DNA from: Dactylonectria macrodidyma
Lineage: Eukaryota > Ascomycota > Sordariomycetes > Hypocreales > Nectriaceae
DNA: 64,000 nt
NCBI GenBank assembly: GCA_020744425.1
Contig: JAGMUV010000005.1
Coordinates: 2,480,001 to 2,544,000 of the forward strand
Direction of reading: 5' to 3'
In this document: piece after piece, positions 43,718 to 55,547 of the stretch
Numbering within the stretch: position 1 is the first letter of the stretch
How the letters are laid out: each line of letters starts with the position of its first letter
Program-made: the position numbers and the translations under genes
Notes under the pieces: model-generated
Database searches by the model: none
Told to the model about the DNA's origin: nothing
The model's input: the letters and a program-made list of their open reading frames with translations, nothing else

Positions 43718-45922
43718 CTTGCTGTCTTGGTTGTTGATTGCCGGCCTAGAACGGCGGATGTCGGTGGTAAACGGCGTCGCACTAGGTTGGGGACTCAGTT
43801 TCCAGATCGCAAACCAGCCGGCCGACAGTCGACAATCGATAATTGACTTCCATGACGCAGTTGCAGATGCTTGGTGATGGAGTCGCAGTGCGCAGAAATG
43901 TCTTCAGAAGCAGTTTGAAGGAGCCGAAATATCTGAGGTCCAAGTCTTCAGCGATTCTGTGTTTACTGGCAGCCTGGCTTAAAGCCTGACCACTGAGGCA
44001 CCAGCACCAATTCTCATCGCATCCGGAAGGAACGCTTCGCTCTTGCGTCAGGAAATGGGAAATGGGCCTTCCTTGATTGGGTCGCCTCCACAGCTTACAG
44101 CAGCTTACCCGCCTACCCGAAACCTCGAAGCTTCATAAACATCCACTCTTGCATATAAAAGTCTGTCGATTGAAGATCCCTCGTTCGAAGACCTCTCGTC
44201 TAAAAGAAAGGGCCAATGCGAACCCTGAAGTATCGTGTTATTTCCACGACTCCCAACCAGCAAGAAGGTCAATATCCGTCAAACGAGGGCAAACCATGCC
44301 GATGCAGGAACCAGCCAGCATCGTGTAGCGACTACAGTGTCGTTGTTTATCAGCTTGTCGCCGACAAACGTGGGGCCGGTGCAGTTTTATCATGGTTACC
44401 GACTCCATGTCGCTCCTCATTCTGCAATACGGATAGTGACAGATGCGCTATCCGTACCCTGGCCGAAGATAGGTTCGGGCGGCTCTCGCTCGTCCCGGCC
44501 GCGCCGCCGAGCCAAAGGAACCCCGGCCCGAAGCACCGCACACCTTCTTTTACGGCTGCAGCTCATCGGCTGTGGAAACGGCTGGCATCATCAGCCATGA
44601 TGATACGCTCTCTAGGGCTCGGGATCACCGAGACGCCCCAAGGATCCTACCCAGTACCTTGGGTCTGCACCTCATTCCCAGTCCGTCGGTGCTGTCATCT
44701 GTCCCACTGTATGATCGTGGGGATTATTCCCCTTCTCCTGTCGACGCCTACTTTGGACGCCAGAGCAGATGCTTCCCCGTTCTTTTGCAAGCATTGGGCT
44801 TGGGAACCATCTGACTTGAATCCATTAAGAGATTTGACTCCATCGAGCGATCTCTTCTAGACTGCCCCAGGGCCAACGCGACATGGTAAGCCGCCGGGTA
44901 ACATGGCCGGGTCATCAACCGACGTTGCATGATCGCCGCCTCTGATCGGCCAATTTTATGCCCATGCAAGAGACCTTAGACCTGGCACCAAACGTACTAA
45001 GCCTCCCACGCCCTGCTGCCTTATCCTCCATGCACCACTCGCCCCGAGCCGTCCACACATCAGCAATTGCCTTCCAGCGCTTCTTTGTCAGATGATCCCA
45101 AACGGTACGGCATGTCCCGCTTGGGGGTCACTACCGCTCACACGGTCCGTTCAGACCGATGTCGTTATATCATCGAAACACGCTAGCTCTGCCATCAGCT
45201 GCAGAGAGTTGCATTTCTCCCACATCCTAACCCAACGTCCGTCAATCCCCTGTATTCTCCACTTGTCTCCGCGTCTGGTCACCGGCGGTATTCCGGAAGC
45301 TCCTTGACTTTTCCCTACCCTTCTCACAGGTTGCTGCCTCCGTTTCCTCATTCAGGGCGCAGCAAGTTACCTTGCAGTGACATCCCGAGGCCATCCACGT
45401 TGCCAAGCGGCAGTCTCGGAACCAACCTCTCGCCCAGCTTCCACCAGTGTGGAAGCCTTACAGAATCTTGCTGCAATTCTGTGCCCCTGCAGAGGGACAC
45501 ACGAGTTCTGCTCCCAGGCGGTTAAATAACAAGCTGTACATTCCTTTACGGCTACCATGTTCTTTAACAAAAAGTTGCCCGTATAAGTTAGGCGCCGTCA
45601 CCTGTGCATCTTGGATGCCCGTATACCGACCTGCCTCGCCCTACCAAACCGATCTCCTTCACATCCGCAAACGTTTTAAGCGGTGAATCACTGCATTTCT
45701 TTTCTTCCAACCTAGACCCAGTTGGGACAATACACACCTTCTTGCTCCGTGATCGTACGTTGTAATCTTTCCCCCGTCGGCGCCTCCCCCGCGAGCCTGA
45801 GAAGTAGGTGAGACAACAGCAGCGGCATCAAATCACCCAGGTGAACTCATTCTAGTATCAATCTAACTGAATAGTTTCCGTGGAGTCTTTGACGGGACCA
45901 CGTGGTTACTTTGACTCTCAGA
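43718..45922. other. Gene-free stretch between the DUF202 gene and the GH3 gene
   Basis: 2.2 kb between divergent starts. A 214-codon plus-strand frame (44216-44860) has no domain, no hydrophobic or compositional hallmark and no extension by splicing, so I do not call it. Confidence 0.45.
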
Positions 45923-48824
45923 ATGAACGACTCAAACACCCCTTCGACCCCTGATACGGAGTACTCCCCGCCATGCAGCCCGCAACAGACAACTAAACTC
46001 CTCAAAACCACTCGACTGGCAGCTAAGGATAAGTTGGCAAAGCTGAGTCTAACGGAGAAGGTTGGATTGTGCTTTAGTGTTTTCTATGAGGAAATAGCTG
46101 CTAACCTGCCAGGTTTCCTTGCTCACTGCTGCCGACTTTTGGAGAACAAAGGCAATTCCTGATAAAGGCATCCCGGCCATCAAGACCACCGATGGACCAA
46201 ATGGCGCTCGCGGTAGTATTTTTGTCGGTGGAACCAAGGTTAGCTCTCTTAATTCCAAATATTAGTAGGTATGCTTATTTCATAGGCCGCACTGTTTCCT
46301 TGTGGCATCTCTTTGGCAGCTACTTGGAACAAGAAGCTTCTCTACGAGGTTGGGCAGCACCTAGCTGCTGAAACTCGAGCGAGATCAGCGGAGATGCTCC
46401 TTGCCCCGACAGTTTGTATGCACCGACACCCCCTCGGCGGCCGAAACTTCGAATCCTTCTCCGAAGACCCGCTCCTGACTGGTAAGCTTGCTGCGCAGTA
46501 CATCAAAGGGCTTCAAGATAAAGGAGTGGCGGCTACGATCAAGCGTAAGTGAGGCCATTGGTAATCAGGACCCTTAGATATACTAATGGTAGAGTAGATT
46601 TTGTCGGAAATGAACAGGAAACGCACAGGCTTACCATAGATTCCCTTATGACGGAACGAACCCTACGCGAGCTATATCTCCGTCCTTTTGAGATTGCCAT
46701 CAGAGAAGCCAACCCGTGGGCTGTCATGTGCTCATACAACCTCCTGAATGGCGTTCATTGCGATATGAACAAACATACCCTCAAGGATATCCTGCGTGGT
46801 GAATGGGGTTATGATGGGTTGGCATCTCTGTTTCTTAGGCATCATGGCCATACTTATTAACTTCACACAGGACTGTTATCTCTGACTGGGGAGGCACCAA
46901 TTCAACCGTGGAAGGCATTCAAGCTGGTTGCGATATTGAGTTCCCCTACTCAGCCAAATGGCGGCTTGACAAACTCATAAATGCTGCGAATGAAGGAAAG
47001 ATTGATATGGCAGATATCAACCAAGCCACCGAGAATGTTCTGACTCTGGTAGAGCGCCTCAAAGGAAGCGACATGACACCGGAGGCGCCGGAACGAACGG
47101 ATGATCGAGAGGAGACCAGAAATCTCATCCGAATTGCGGGTCATGAGGGCCTCACCCTCCTCAAGAACGATGACAGCATTCTTCCCCTCTGCCCCAAAAC
47201 CACCAACGTTGCCGTCATTGGACCGAATGCCAACCGTGCCATTGCGGGCGGTGGCGGTAGCGCGAGTCTCAATCCCTACTACAACACCATCCCTCTTGAG
47301 AGCATCCGTAAGGTGGCGGAGAAGAACGTGACCTTCGCACAGGGCTGTCACATTCACAAGTGGCTTCCTGTTGCATCGAAATATTGCTCAGACAAGGCGG
47401 GCAAGCCGGGAGTCACCATCGACTGGTACGCTGGTGATAAGTTTGACGGCAGCCCCGTTGTCATTCAGCGGCGAACCAACACAGATCTGTTTCTTTGGGA
47501 CTCGGCGCCTCTCAGCCAGGTTGGCCCCGAGTGGTCGGCCATCGCAACGACATACCTAACGGCGACAACAACGGGCAAACACACGGTCAGCTTCATGAGT
47601 GTGGGTCCCGGAAAGCTCCATGTTGATGGAAAACTAGTCCTCGACCTCTGGGATTGGACAGAAGAAGGCGAGGCAATGTTTGACGGCTCCATCGACTATC
47701 TCGTCGAGGTCGACATGGAGGCGGGCAAGGCGGTGGAGCTCAAGGTTGAGATGACAAACGAGCTACGCCCGATGTCAAAGCAGAAGACATTCGGAATCAC
47801 GCACAAGTATGGCGGCTGCCGCATTGGTTTCAAGGAACAGGACAAGGTCGACTACATCCAGCAAGCCGTCGAGACTGCCCAAGCCGCGGACGTGGCTGTT
47901 GTCATTGTAGGAGTCGATGCTGAGTGGGAGTCGGAGGGTTATGACCGTCAAACAATGGACCTCCCTGTCGACGGAACCCAGGACCGTCTTATCGAAGCCG
48001 TCGTCAAAGCCAACCCTCGTACCATTGTCGTCAATCAATCGGGCAGCCCGGTCCATATGCCTTGGGTTGATCAGGTCCCCGTCATCATCCAGGGGTGGTA
48101 CCAGGGCCAAGAGGCAGGGAACGCCCTTGCCGATGTCATCTTCGGGATTGAGAGCCCTAGCGGAAAGCTACCGGTCAGTTATCTCCAAGGGTGAGAGTGG
48201 CTATATGTCTTGCTAACCTAACTCCCCATACAGTCTACATTTCCAAGACGCATTGAGCACACCCCAGCATGGCATACTTGGCCTGGCGAGAACGAAAAGG
48301 TCCTATACGGCGAGGGCCTATACGTCGGCTACAAGCACTACGACCACACCAAGATAGCGCCGCTTTTCCCCTTCGGCCACGGCCTCTCCTACACGACGTT
48401 CGAGTATGGCAGGCCAGAAATCTCGACACGGACGCTCACCGCCGACGGGATGGTGAAGCTCACGCTCGCCGTCTCAAATACCGGATCCCGTGCCGGCGCC
48501 GAAGTCGTCCAGGTCTACATCCGCGATGAGAAGAGCCGCCTGCCGCGACCAGACAAAGAGCTCGTGGCATTTGAGAAGGTGTTCCTTGAAGCAGATGAGA
48601 CGAGGCACATTACCATCACCCTCGATAAGTATGCGGTCGGGTACTACGACGAGGCGATTCCCGGCTGGATCGCCGAGGAGGGTGCCTTCCAGGTGCTCAT
48701 TGGAGCGTCGAGCGCGGATATTCGGTAAGAATGGAGGCCCAAGACCTTTTTGACGATGGAAACTGACCCGCGCAGGCGAACAACGAAGTTCCGAGTCAAG
48801 AACTCATTTACTTGGGTGTTCTAA
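45923..48824 (+). CDS. GH3 beta-glucosidase with PA14 domain, no signal peptide
   Basis: This is a glycoside hydrolase family 3 enzyme releasing glucose from beta-glucosides. Seven exons (45923-46060, 46113-46238, 46286-46544, 46598-46817, 46871-48173, 48234-48724, 48776-48824) close in frame to 861 residues. The N-domain has TTDGPNGARG, KHFVGNEQETHR (spanning a splice) and the nucleophile motif VISDWGG with Asp253, also formed across a splice. The (alpha/beta)6 domain begins around GHEGLTLLKNDDSILPL. A PA14 insertion lies around residues 395-550, and the fibronectin-III-like end includes PFGHGLSYTTFEYG and VQVYIRDE. The first 45 residues are polar (MNDSNTPSTPDTEYSPPCSP), so the protein is probably intracellular, a known subgroup of fungal GH3 enzymes. 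Substrate beyond beta-glucosides is not predictable. It converges on Y14. Confidence 0.93.
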
Positions 48825-49526
48825 GGACTTGTGAGGAATAGGGGGGGAATAAAGAAGCCCAATGAAGATGATATGCTTGTGTGTTGCGCATGGCAATTGA
48901 GGACTGGGACTAGGTGCTCTGTGCGAATTAACGGTTCTTTGTCACTCTTTTAATCTCCTTTGATGATCGAGGCTCAAGCAGGCCTCGAGATTGAAATACC
49001 TTTCTCGACATGCTGAAATATTCATGGTCATGTTAGAGAGCAGCAAATGAAATGAGGAAGCTTGAACGTTGGTTTTGAAGTCCGACCATTCCAAAGGCAG
49101 TTGCAACGCCCTTATACTCCGATTTTAACAATGATTGTTACAATACCTATCTTGTCCCAAAAGATCCAAGCAAGACATGATACCAAAATCCTTGGAAAGT
49201 ACATGACCAGGTCCAAGTATTGTTCCGCATGGTAGCTCATCAACCGCTCATCTCGATTGTTGAGAGAATGACAGCTGTTCACCCATGTAGGTGCATATCT
49301 CCAACCTTGGTTCAAATCTACTCCTTGGTCAGCGACGCACCGAGCTTGCTTACACGGGAAAAGACATACCTCGTAGATTGAAATTAGACGTGCCGATATG
49401 TTCTCGACCGCCTCGGCTAGACACATCGGCAAATTCCCTTTCTATGGTAATTTTTTTTAACTTATTCATCCTCTCTCATGCCGTCTCGCAGCATGATACT
49501 GTGGTTCCACGGCCCAGAGCAAGTCT
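48825..49526. other. Convergent 3' region between GH3 and Y14
   Basis: 702 bases between two facing stops. A 106-codon minus-strand frame at 49112-49432 shows no domain. A box-B-like ggttcaaatct near 49310 has no fitting tRNA fold around it. Confidence 0.45.
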
Positions 49527-50109
49527 TCACTCGCGCTGTTCAGGCTGCTCCTCGCGCTCCTTGGCCTCAGGGCTGCGGCTGCGACTGCGCCCTCCCTTAC
49601 GGCCACCAGCACCTCGGCCGCCACCGCGTCCGCCCTTGCCTGGCGGGGGTCGCACGAAGGCGAAGTCGACTTGGACGGACTGCTCGAGCAGCTTGGTGTC
49701 GTGGGCGCCGTCGATGGCGGCGCGGGCCTCCTCCAGCGTGGTGTACTCGATCAACGCGTAGCCCTGTCGCAGAATTGCGTCGTCAGCCACGTATCCTCCT
49801 CGAATATGAATAGGCCAAGCACGCGGGTCCAAGGTTTGCGTCGCCTTGCGCTCTTCTTACCTTGACGTAGCCGCTCCGGCGATCCAGGTTGAGGTGCATG
49901 TTCTTGATCTCGCCAAACTCGCCGAACATGTCCTGGAGTGCCTCCTCGTCGGCTTCCTCGTGGACGTTGGTCACGATAATAATCCAGCCCTCGATAGAGC
50001 GCACGGCAGTGGCCTTGCTGTGCGTTTGCATGTCGCCCTCGTTGCGCACGGGCGCGGGCGGGGACGCATTGTCGACCTCAACGTCGACATCCATCTCTAC
50101 GTCGGCCAT
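49527..50109 (-). CDS. Y14/RBM8A-like RRM protein of the exon junction complex
   Basis: Y14 pairs with Mago in the exon junction complex, which marks spliced mRNA. Two exons, 50109-49861 and 49763-49527, give 161 residues. A single RRM covers about residues 40-125: [20 protein letters not shown] with RNP2, [22 protein letters not shown], then RNP1 GYALIEYTT, which starts exactly at the second exon. The tail is Gly/Arg/Ser-rich ([27 protein letters not shown]), as in Y14 orthologues. The start was set at [11 protein letters not shown]; the open frame extends 33 codons further upstream but that part is leader-like. It is transcribed from the same strand as eS30. Confidence 0.92.
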
Positions 50110-50832
50110 TGTAAAGGGTGGGAGTCGGGGGGGGAGAGTTGTCGGGATGAAGGAGTTCGACGTTCGTGGGGGCGTAGGCGTGGTGAGGTGAAGCTCTACG
50201 CGGGGCATTCAATGGTGGTGTCGCTCAAGGATTTGGGTCACGTGATTCCCTCTATCGGAACGATTTGTCGGCTTGACGCGCATCAGACATCTCTATTGAG
50301 CTTATTGGATAGCCGCGATTACAGGACAAACGGAATTATCTGCATGATGAACTATTTTTCGTCGGAGGTGGACCAGGCAATTTGACCAGTTGACAAGGCG
50401 TCAGCTTGAGCCTCACCCCAGCCAAGCTACGCCGGCGTGAGTCACTCGCCGAAGTAGCGGGACCAAAAACAAGTCTACGATTTTCCCAGGCAATGCGAAG
50501 GTTACCACCAGCTGTGCCAGAGCTTGCTCCGTCTTCCAGCTTGGTCTCACTATGAGCCTTGTCGAGAAATTCCTGCAATCACAGAACCGCACCACGGAGG
50601 CACCACGGAGCGCATCTCATATTGCGAACAAATGTGTGTTGTATTGACAACCGACACCAGACGCCGTAGGGTCGTAGTGCTTCTTCGCACGTCTCGTTCC
50701 GTCGAGGGTACTCAGCCTATCAAGTGACCCGACTAGTCCATCTTCCCATTGCTGATTGAAGTATCCATTGGTGAACGGTTTCGCAAGCCAACCTCCCAAT
50801 ACCGCTTATCCTCGCAGAGTAAAACCATTCGT
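50110..50832. other. Intergenic stretch between Y14 start and eS30 stop
   Basis: 723 bases holding the Y14 promoter and the eS30 3' region. Only short open frames; no other feature was seen. Confidence 0.45.
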
Positions 50833-51211
50833 TTAGGCAGCGCCGGGGTTGGGGTTCATCTGTTGGCCTAGTCAGCACTCCCATTCCTTCCGAACACGAC
50901 TCGACGCAAAGAGTTCTGCTCACCTTCCGCTTGCCACCGGTCAGGGTGACGTTGACGAAACGTCGGGTGTACTTGAGGCGCTTGAGAGCACGGCCCTTGG
51001 GGACCTTGGTCTTCTCCTGGGCCTCAACCTGTAGAGCGCGATAAAGTCAGTCATCGTAGTCGTCGGGGCGGGATGGCTTCGAGGAATCGTACTTTGGGGG
51101 TCTGAGACTTGACCTTGCCTGTAGAAATGTCAGCGATGCTGGATAATGGGCATCACAAAATGATGAGTTCAACATACCGGCACGGGCAAGAGATCCGTGA
51201 ACTTTTCCCAT
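50833..51211 (-). CDS. RPS30: Small-subunit ribosomal protein eS30
   Basis: eS30 is a small basic protein of the cytosolic 40S subunit. The exons are too short to appear as ordinary open frames: 51211-51178, 51118-51093, 51028-50924 and 50859-50833. Together they encode 63 residues in exact phase. The N-terminus [20 protein letters not shown] is diagnostic, followed by [20 protein letters not shown] and the tail MNPNPGAA. In many animals eS30 is made as a fusion to a ubiquitin-like protein; no ubiquitin-like part precedes the ATG here, as usual in fungi. Introns are GT-AG, 59, 64 and 64 bases long. The last exon encodes only eight residues plus stop. Confidence 0.95.
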
Positions 51212-54200
51212 GGTGACTGATTTGCGTGATGGTGATGTGGATGATGAATCGACGACGGAGGCGCACCAAAGAATTTTGGGGAATTTGGCTGAGGTTGTGG
51301 GCTCAGCGGGAGGAGGTAATCACGTGAAGGATTGTATGATGCCCTGCCGGATAAAATTCTCCCGGACAGCTTGCCACTTGGCTTAGGTAATAGACTAGCC
51401 CCACTGACCCTCGCCCGGTCTCAATCACCTTACGTTTGGGCTTTACAAGTGTTGTAGATACTTGCAGAGTCTGATGCCTTAATAATTGAATGATCGGTTC
51501 CTTAAGGTTTCAGCTTTGTACTGAGTCCCAGTTTGGCCCGTCGTTACCTGCCAATACACATTGGAGTGCGCCATACTTCTGTGCTAGACAGTGGATCAAC
51601 TCGCTTCAGAGTTCTTAGAGCTGAGAACCTCACCGATCATCTCGAGGATTTCCAATCGAAGTAGCAGTGAAATAAATTTTGAGGTGACATTTTGGTCAGA
51701 AATGTCATTGCGTTTTGAAGCTTAAGTGGCATTGCAATCGTCAAGAACGGTTACATCGGCCCTAGCTCTGCATGACAACCCGATGCCCAGAGTCACTAGA
51801 GCCTGAGGTCAGAAAGAGCTGATATCATCCTTGACAAAGTGAGTTCTAATTGTTTCTGTCAAAAAGATATGGATGGCCACTACTATCTGGAGTAGTAAAA
51901 TAGTGCTATACAAACAGTGATTATGACTCAACCCTCCATCTTGGCAGTGATGCATGGCGCCAACACATCAAAGAATGAGGATGTCGATGCGTGAGTAGTC
52001 TATTAACTGCAAGAACCCTGGTGAATGTAACCCACTGAAGAGGTGGGCTCATGCGAACCAAGCAGACTCGTCTGCGAGGTAACCCAGGATATCACTACAG
52101 GTGCCTGAGGTTCCGTGGGAGGAGTTTGCGTCTAAGTCTGAGTGGACAAGTTTTCATGGTTGCTTTTCTTCCCGTTGACTCGCATGGAGCGTCATGGGTG
52201 ATGGTGACTTGCATTGCAAAGTTAGTGTGTTATTGAGGCCCATGACCGCTTGTGTGGGTGACCGGAATTTTGCACTCGACTTGCTACGTGATTGACAACT
52301 CGAGACACTGTGTTGTTTGCCCAAGTGCGACTGGCGACCGTGGGGGCACCGCTGAAAAAGATATATCGAAAGTTTAACGAGGATAAGTTAATGGAAAGGC
52401 CATCATGGGTTTGATTCGAGATGTGTTTTCTAAATCAGCATTTGATTGACAATCCCGACACTTTCGCAGGGGAGGTGTAGGGTAGGCACTTTTGCGAAGC
52501 ATCCCACCATCGCCAATGGTGTGTGGAGGGTTAAAAATGGCTCGCATGCATTCAGGCTAACCACATGCTTCATGCGATAAACCACTCGGATGAAACTGAG
52601 CTTAGTTGAGGAGATTCACCGATATGGATAGCTAACTTACATTCTGATACGACATGCGAGACGAGCATTGGGTGGCGGCAAGCTGTTTACGAACTGCAAC
52701 CGAGCGCTGATGGAGGGGAGAAGACGAGGGGCAAACCCGCTCTGTCCATTCCAATTAGAATCCCGGGTCGGCAAGGTTCAGCAAGTCACAGCTTGATGTT
52801 GCCAAAAACAAAAAAATATACGAGACCGACACGGGCGCTTGTGCAGACAGGAAAATCAGGTCCCCCACCCGTGCAGCGCCGATCACGACATGCTGCATCG
52901 AAAGGATCAGGCACCGTTTGCCGGCGTCCCGGCTTGTCCTGTATTTTAGTGTCTGGGTTTCCGTGACGGCTTCGCTTCTGCGATGGAGGCAATTACACTG
53001 CCTGTTGTCGAAAGGTCCTTGAATCAATGATGGGCCGTTGCCTGGTGACAAGAAAACCCATGATAATCGCGACACGCATGTCCCTGGTGTATTCGACTGG
53101 GACCGATGGGAACATATTTCGTCATCGGCATCGTCATCAGTGGGCTTTTTCACATCCATCGGAAGCTGCAGGACCATCCACACCGCATGCTCTTGGGTTT
53201 GTCTGGTTGTCTGGGTTTCGCTCATGCATGGCCCACCCCTAGGATTGGACTAGCACGTCCGGCAACACGAACAGCACAACACCACACTTACCACTACGCC
53301 TCACCACATTGAATCACCTCGCAGGGCCTTGCAGGGCCTTGCAGGGCCTTAATGCGGAAGCTAGATTCGCCTTGGGGCAAGGTCTCACTTTTTTTCAGGT
53401 GAGGAGGGTTTATTCGAGCAAGCAGGAAACTGGATTTGGTTCTGCACGCCAGCACGAATCGCCTGTCTAGGCTGGACCTGGAGCACTTATGGACGGTTTG
53501 TCATTCGTCCACCTCGTTGCTGTCACGCTGAAATCTGCAGTCGCTTCCAGGTTCGGATGCATCCCGAGAGCCGAACTCCGACGGTCTCGAAGCGCCAATA
53601 CAGCCACTGTCTTGGACCCGGATATTCTATCTGTCCAATGTTGTTCGTTTGCTGTTGCACTCTGACCATGTCTCCCACGGTTTTCGCTGCACCTGAGATG
53701 GTGTCATTTACGCCGCCCTACCTCAGTCTAACCTCCCACCAGTCTGCTATCTAGCCTGTCGTCCTCTGATTAAGTCTCCTCTGCTTAGGCCCCCTCGTGT
53801 CTCGTCTGATGGTGGCCTATTCCTTAGTCTCTACTCCCTCATCGAATCGAGGTAGACATGGCTGTCACCTAAAAAGCCTCAGAAGGAAAGCAATTATCAC
53901 AGGCCGATCAGTGAATCAAGCTTCATGGAATTCCACCGGCCCATCCGCGTAAACACCATACGAAGTACTGAGACCTACCCGAGCCATCCTCGACAAATCC
54001 CAAGATAGACGACGATGGTGCTATTTTTGGCGGCCACCCCCCGGCCAAGCCACCTATATCTGGGACTGGAGGCATGCCGGGCAACGCGGGGCCTTGACCC
54101 CTCCACTGTAAAAAGCCCCGCCATCCCTGCAAGCCCACTGCAGCCCACCGCGACCGATGGTGCCATTGGTGCTGAGGTGCGCTGACGGATGGGTGGCAGG

Positions 54201-55547
54201 CTGGCAGCCGCCAAGGACGCTCGGGCTCAACACCCAATCGCTAGTGGATTCTCTAGTGCCCACCTTGCCAGTTCGTATTCACTCGGCCGATTGACCATAC
54301 AGCAGGTGGCGGCCAACCTTCAGCTTCATTCATCTGCTCCTCTCCAGTCCCAGCTCGATCGCTAGCTCTGCGGTAGCTGATGCGGGAGAGGCTCTAATCA
54401 AGCGTGCATTTTCCAGAAAGTCAAACAGCAGCGGAAAACGGGGAAACGAAGTGGTGACATCAGCCCATGAGGGGCACAACAAGAGGAAGATGCTCTGCAG
54501 TGTTAGTGATTGGGAAAAATAGGGCTGGTGGGGGTACGAGATGGCCCGTTTATAGGGCCTCTGACCACTGGAATGTTCGCTGGAAAGGCAAAGCCCCTGT
54601 CGTCGTCCCGGCCAACGGTCTGCTGATGATGGATCATGGCACCGTTCAGTGAACTAAATTTGCACACTGGAAAGGGCCGCATCCCGCATTCCGCTTCCCG
54701 CATGCCGGGAACACCGCTGCTTAGCTGGTGGGGAGGAGCTGGCAAAAATAAAGACCTAGCATCGGCATCATGGATCTGGGATATCAAGGGGACAAAGAGT
54801 CTCGGCAGAAACCAGTACGAGTTACAGGTCACTTCCATTTGCTCCATCTCGCTCAACAGGCGTAACCCTGGTTGTTCGTCTACTCCCATTTCTCCGTCTT
54901 CCACCACCCAACCCAACAGAAGGCTGTCTGCAACAAGATTTCCTTCTTCTTTCCCGTCTGCTGCTCTGCTTTGCACTTTGTACCCTTTTTATTTTTACTT
55001 TTACTGTGCCTTGCATCAGTGTCACCAGTTCTCCTACCCCATCACGCGATTGGATCCCTCACGCTTCAACTCTTCTACTCCTCGCCTCCCCTTCGCCCAC
55101 CGCTTGTTTTGCAGAGGCGAATCACTGCTATTTTATCTTCACTGGTCAACTTGCTCCACGTTGTCTCTTGAATTCCCACTGCTGCTTGTTTCGTTTGTTC
55201 TCATCTCAACCCGTACGGCCAAGTCGACGGGAAACAAAGAAGATTAGGCGCAGAAAAACGAAAGCGAATAGCTATACCGAGCTCAATATCCCAGCATGTG
55301 GCTTTGGAGACGCAAACAATAACACAACAACACGCCCATAGTACCCGCGCCTGCAAACATCTTGCCCCGTCTCGGCTTTCCGCAGCAATATTCCTGCACG
55401 GGATTGGTATAATATCCCGAAAATTACTTGGTGCACTTTTCGCATTTGGTGCATTTTTCGCATGCGTCGGATGCTCTCGAGCGACATCAGCACCTCGTTG
55501 GTAGCTCCATCGCAGATCATCTCGGCATCCCTCCAAGTACCTCCATC
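51212..55547. other. 4.3-kb gene-free stretch
   Basis: This is the largest interval without a supported gene. The left 200 bases are the eS30 promoter, and the right 900 bases are CT-rich leader-like sequence of the gene at 55548. Open frames of up to 203 codons (54636-55247) and 156 codons (52755-53225) show no domain and a translated-UTR composition. A 10-base unit repeats three times at 53321-53350. An undetected non-coding RNA cannot be excluded. Confidence 0.45.
53321..53350. repeat. Perfect tandem repeat, three copies of gcagggcctt
   Basis: Three perfect 10-base units lie in a row within an otherwise gene-free stretch. No larger palindrome or flanking duplication was seen. Confidence 0.9.

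Noticed and set aside
44216..44860. 214-codon plus-strand frame upstream of GH3
   Set aside because: No conserved motif, odd Cys/Pro/Arg composition and no splice-linked extension; chance open frame more likely.
49308..49320. Box-B-like ggttcaaatct on the plus strand
   Set aside because: No A box at the right distance and no acceptor stem pairing around it.
54636..55247. 203-codon plus-strand frame before the 995-residue protein
   Set aside because: The second half is translated CT-rich leader sequence (Ser/Phe/Leu/Pro-rich), typical for a fungal 5' region, and it lies directly upstream of a certain gene.
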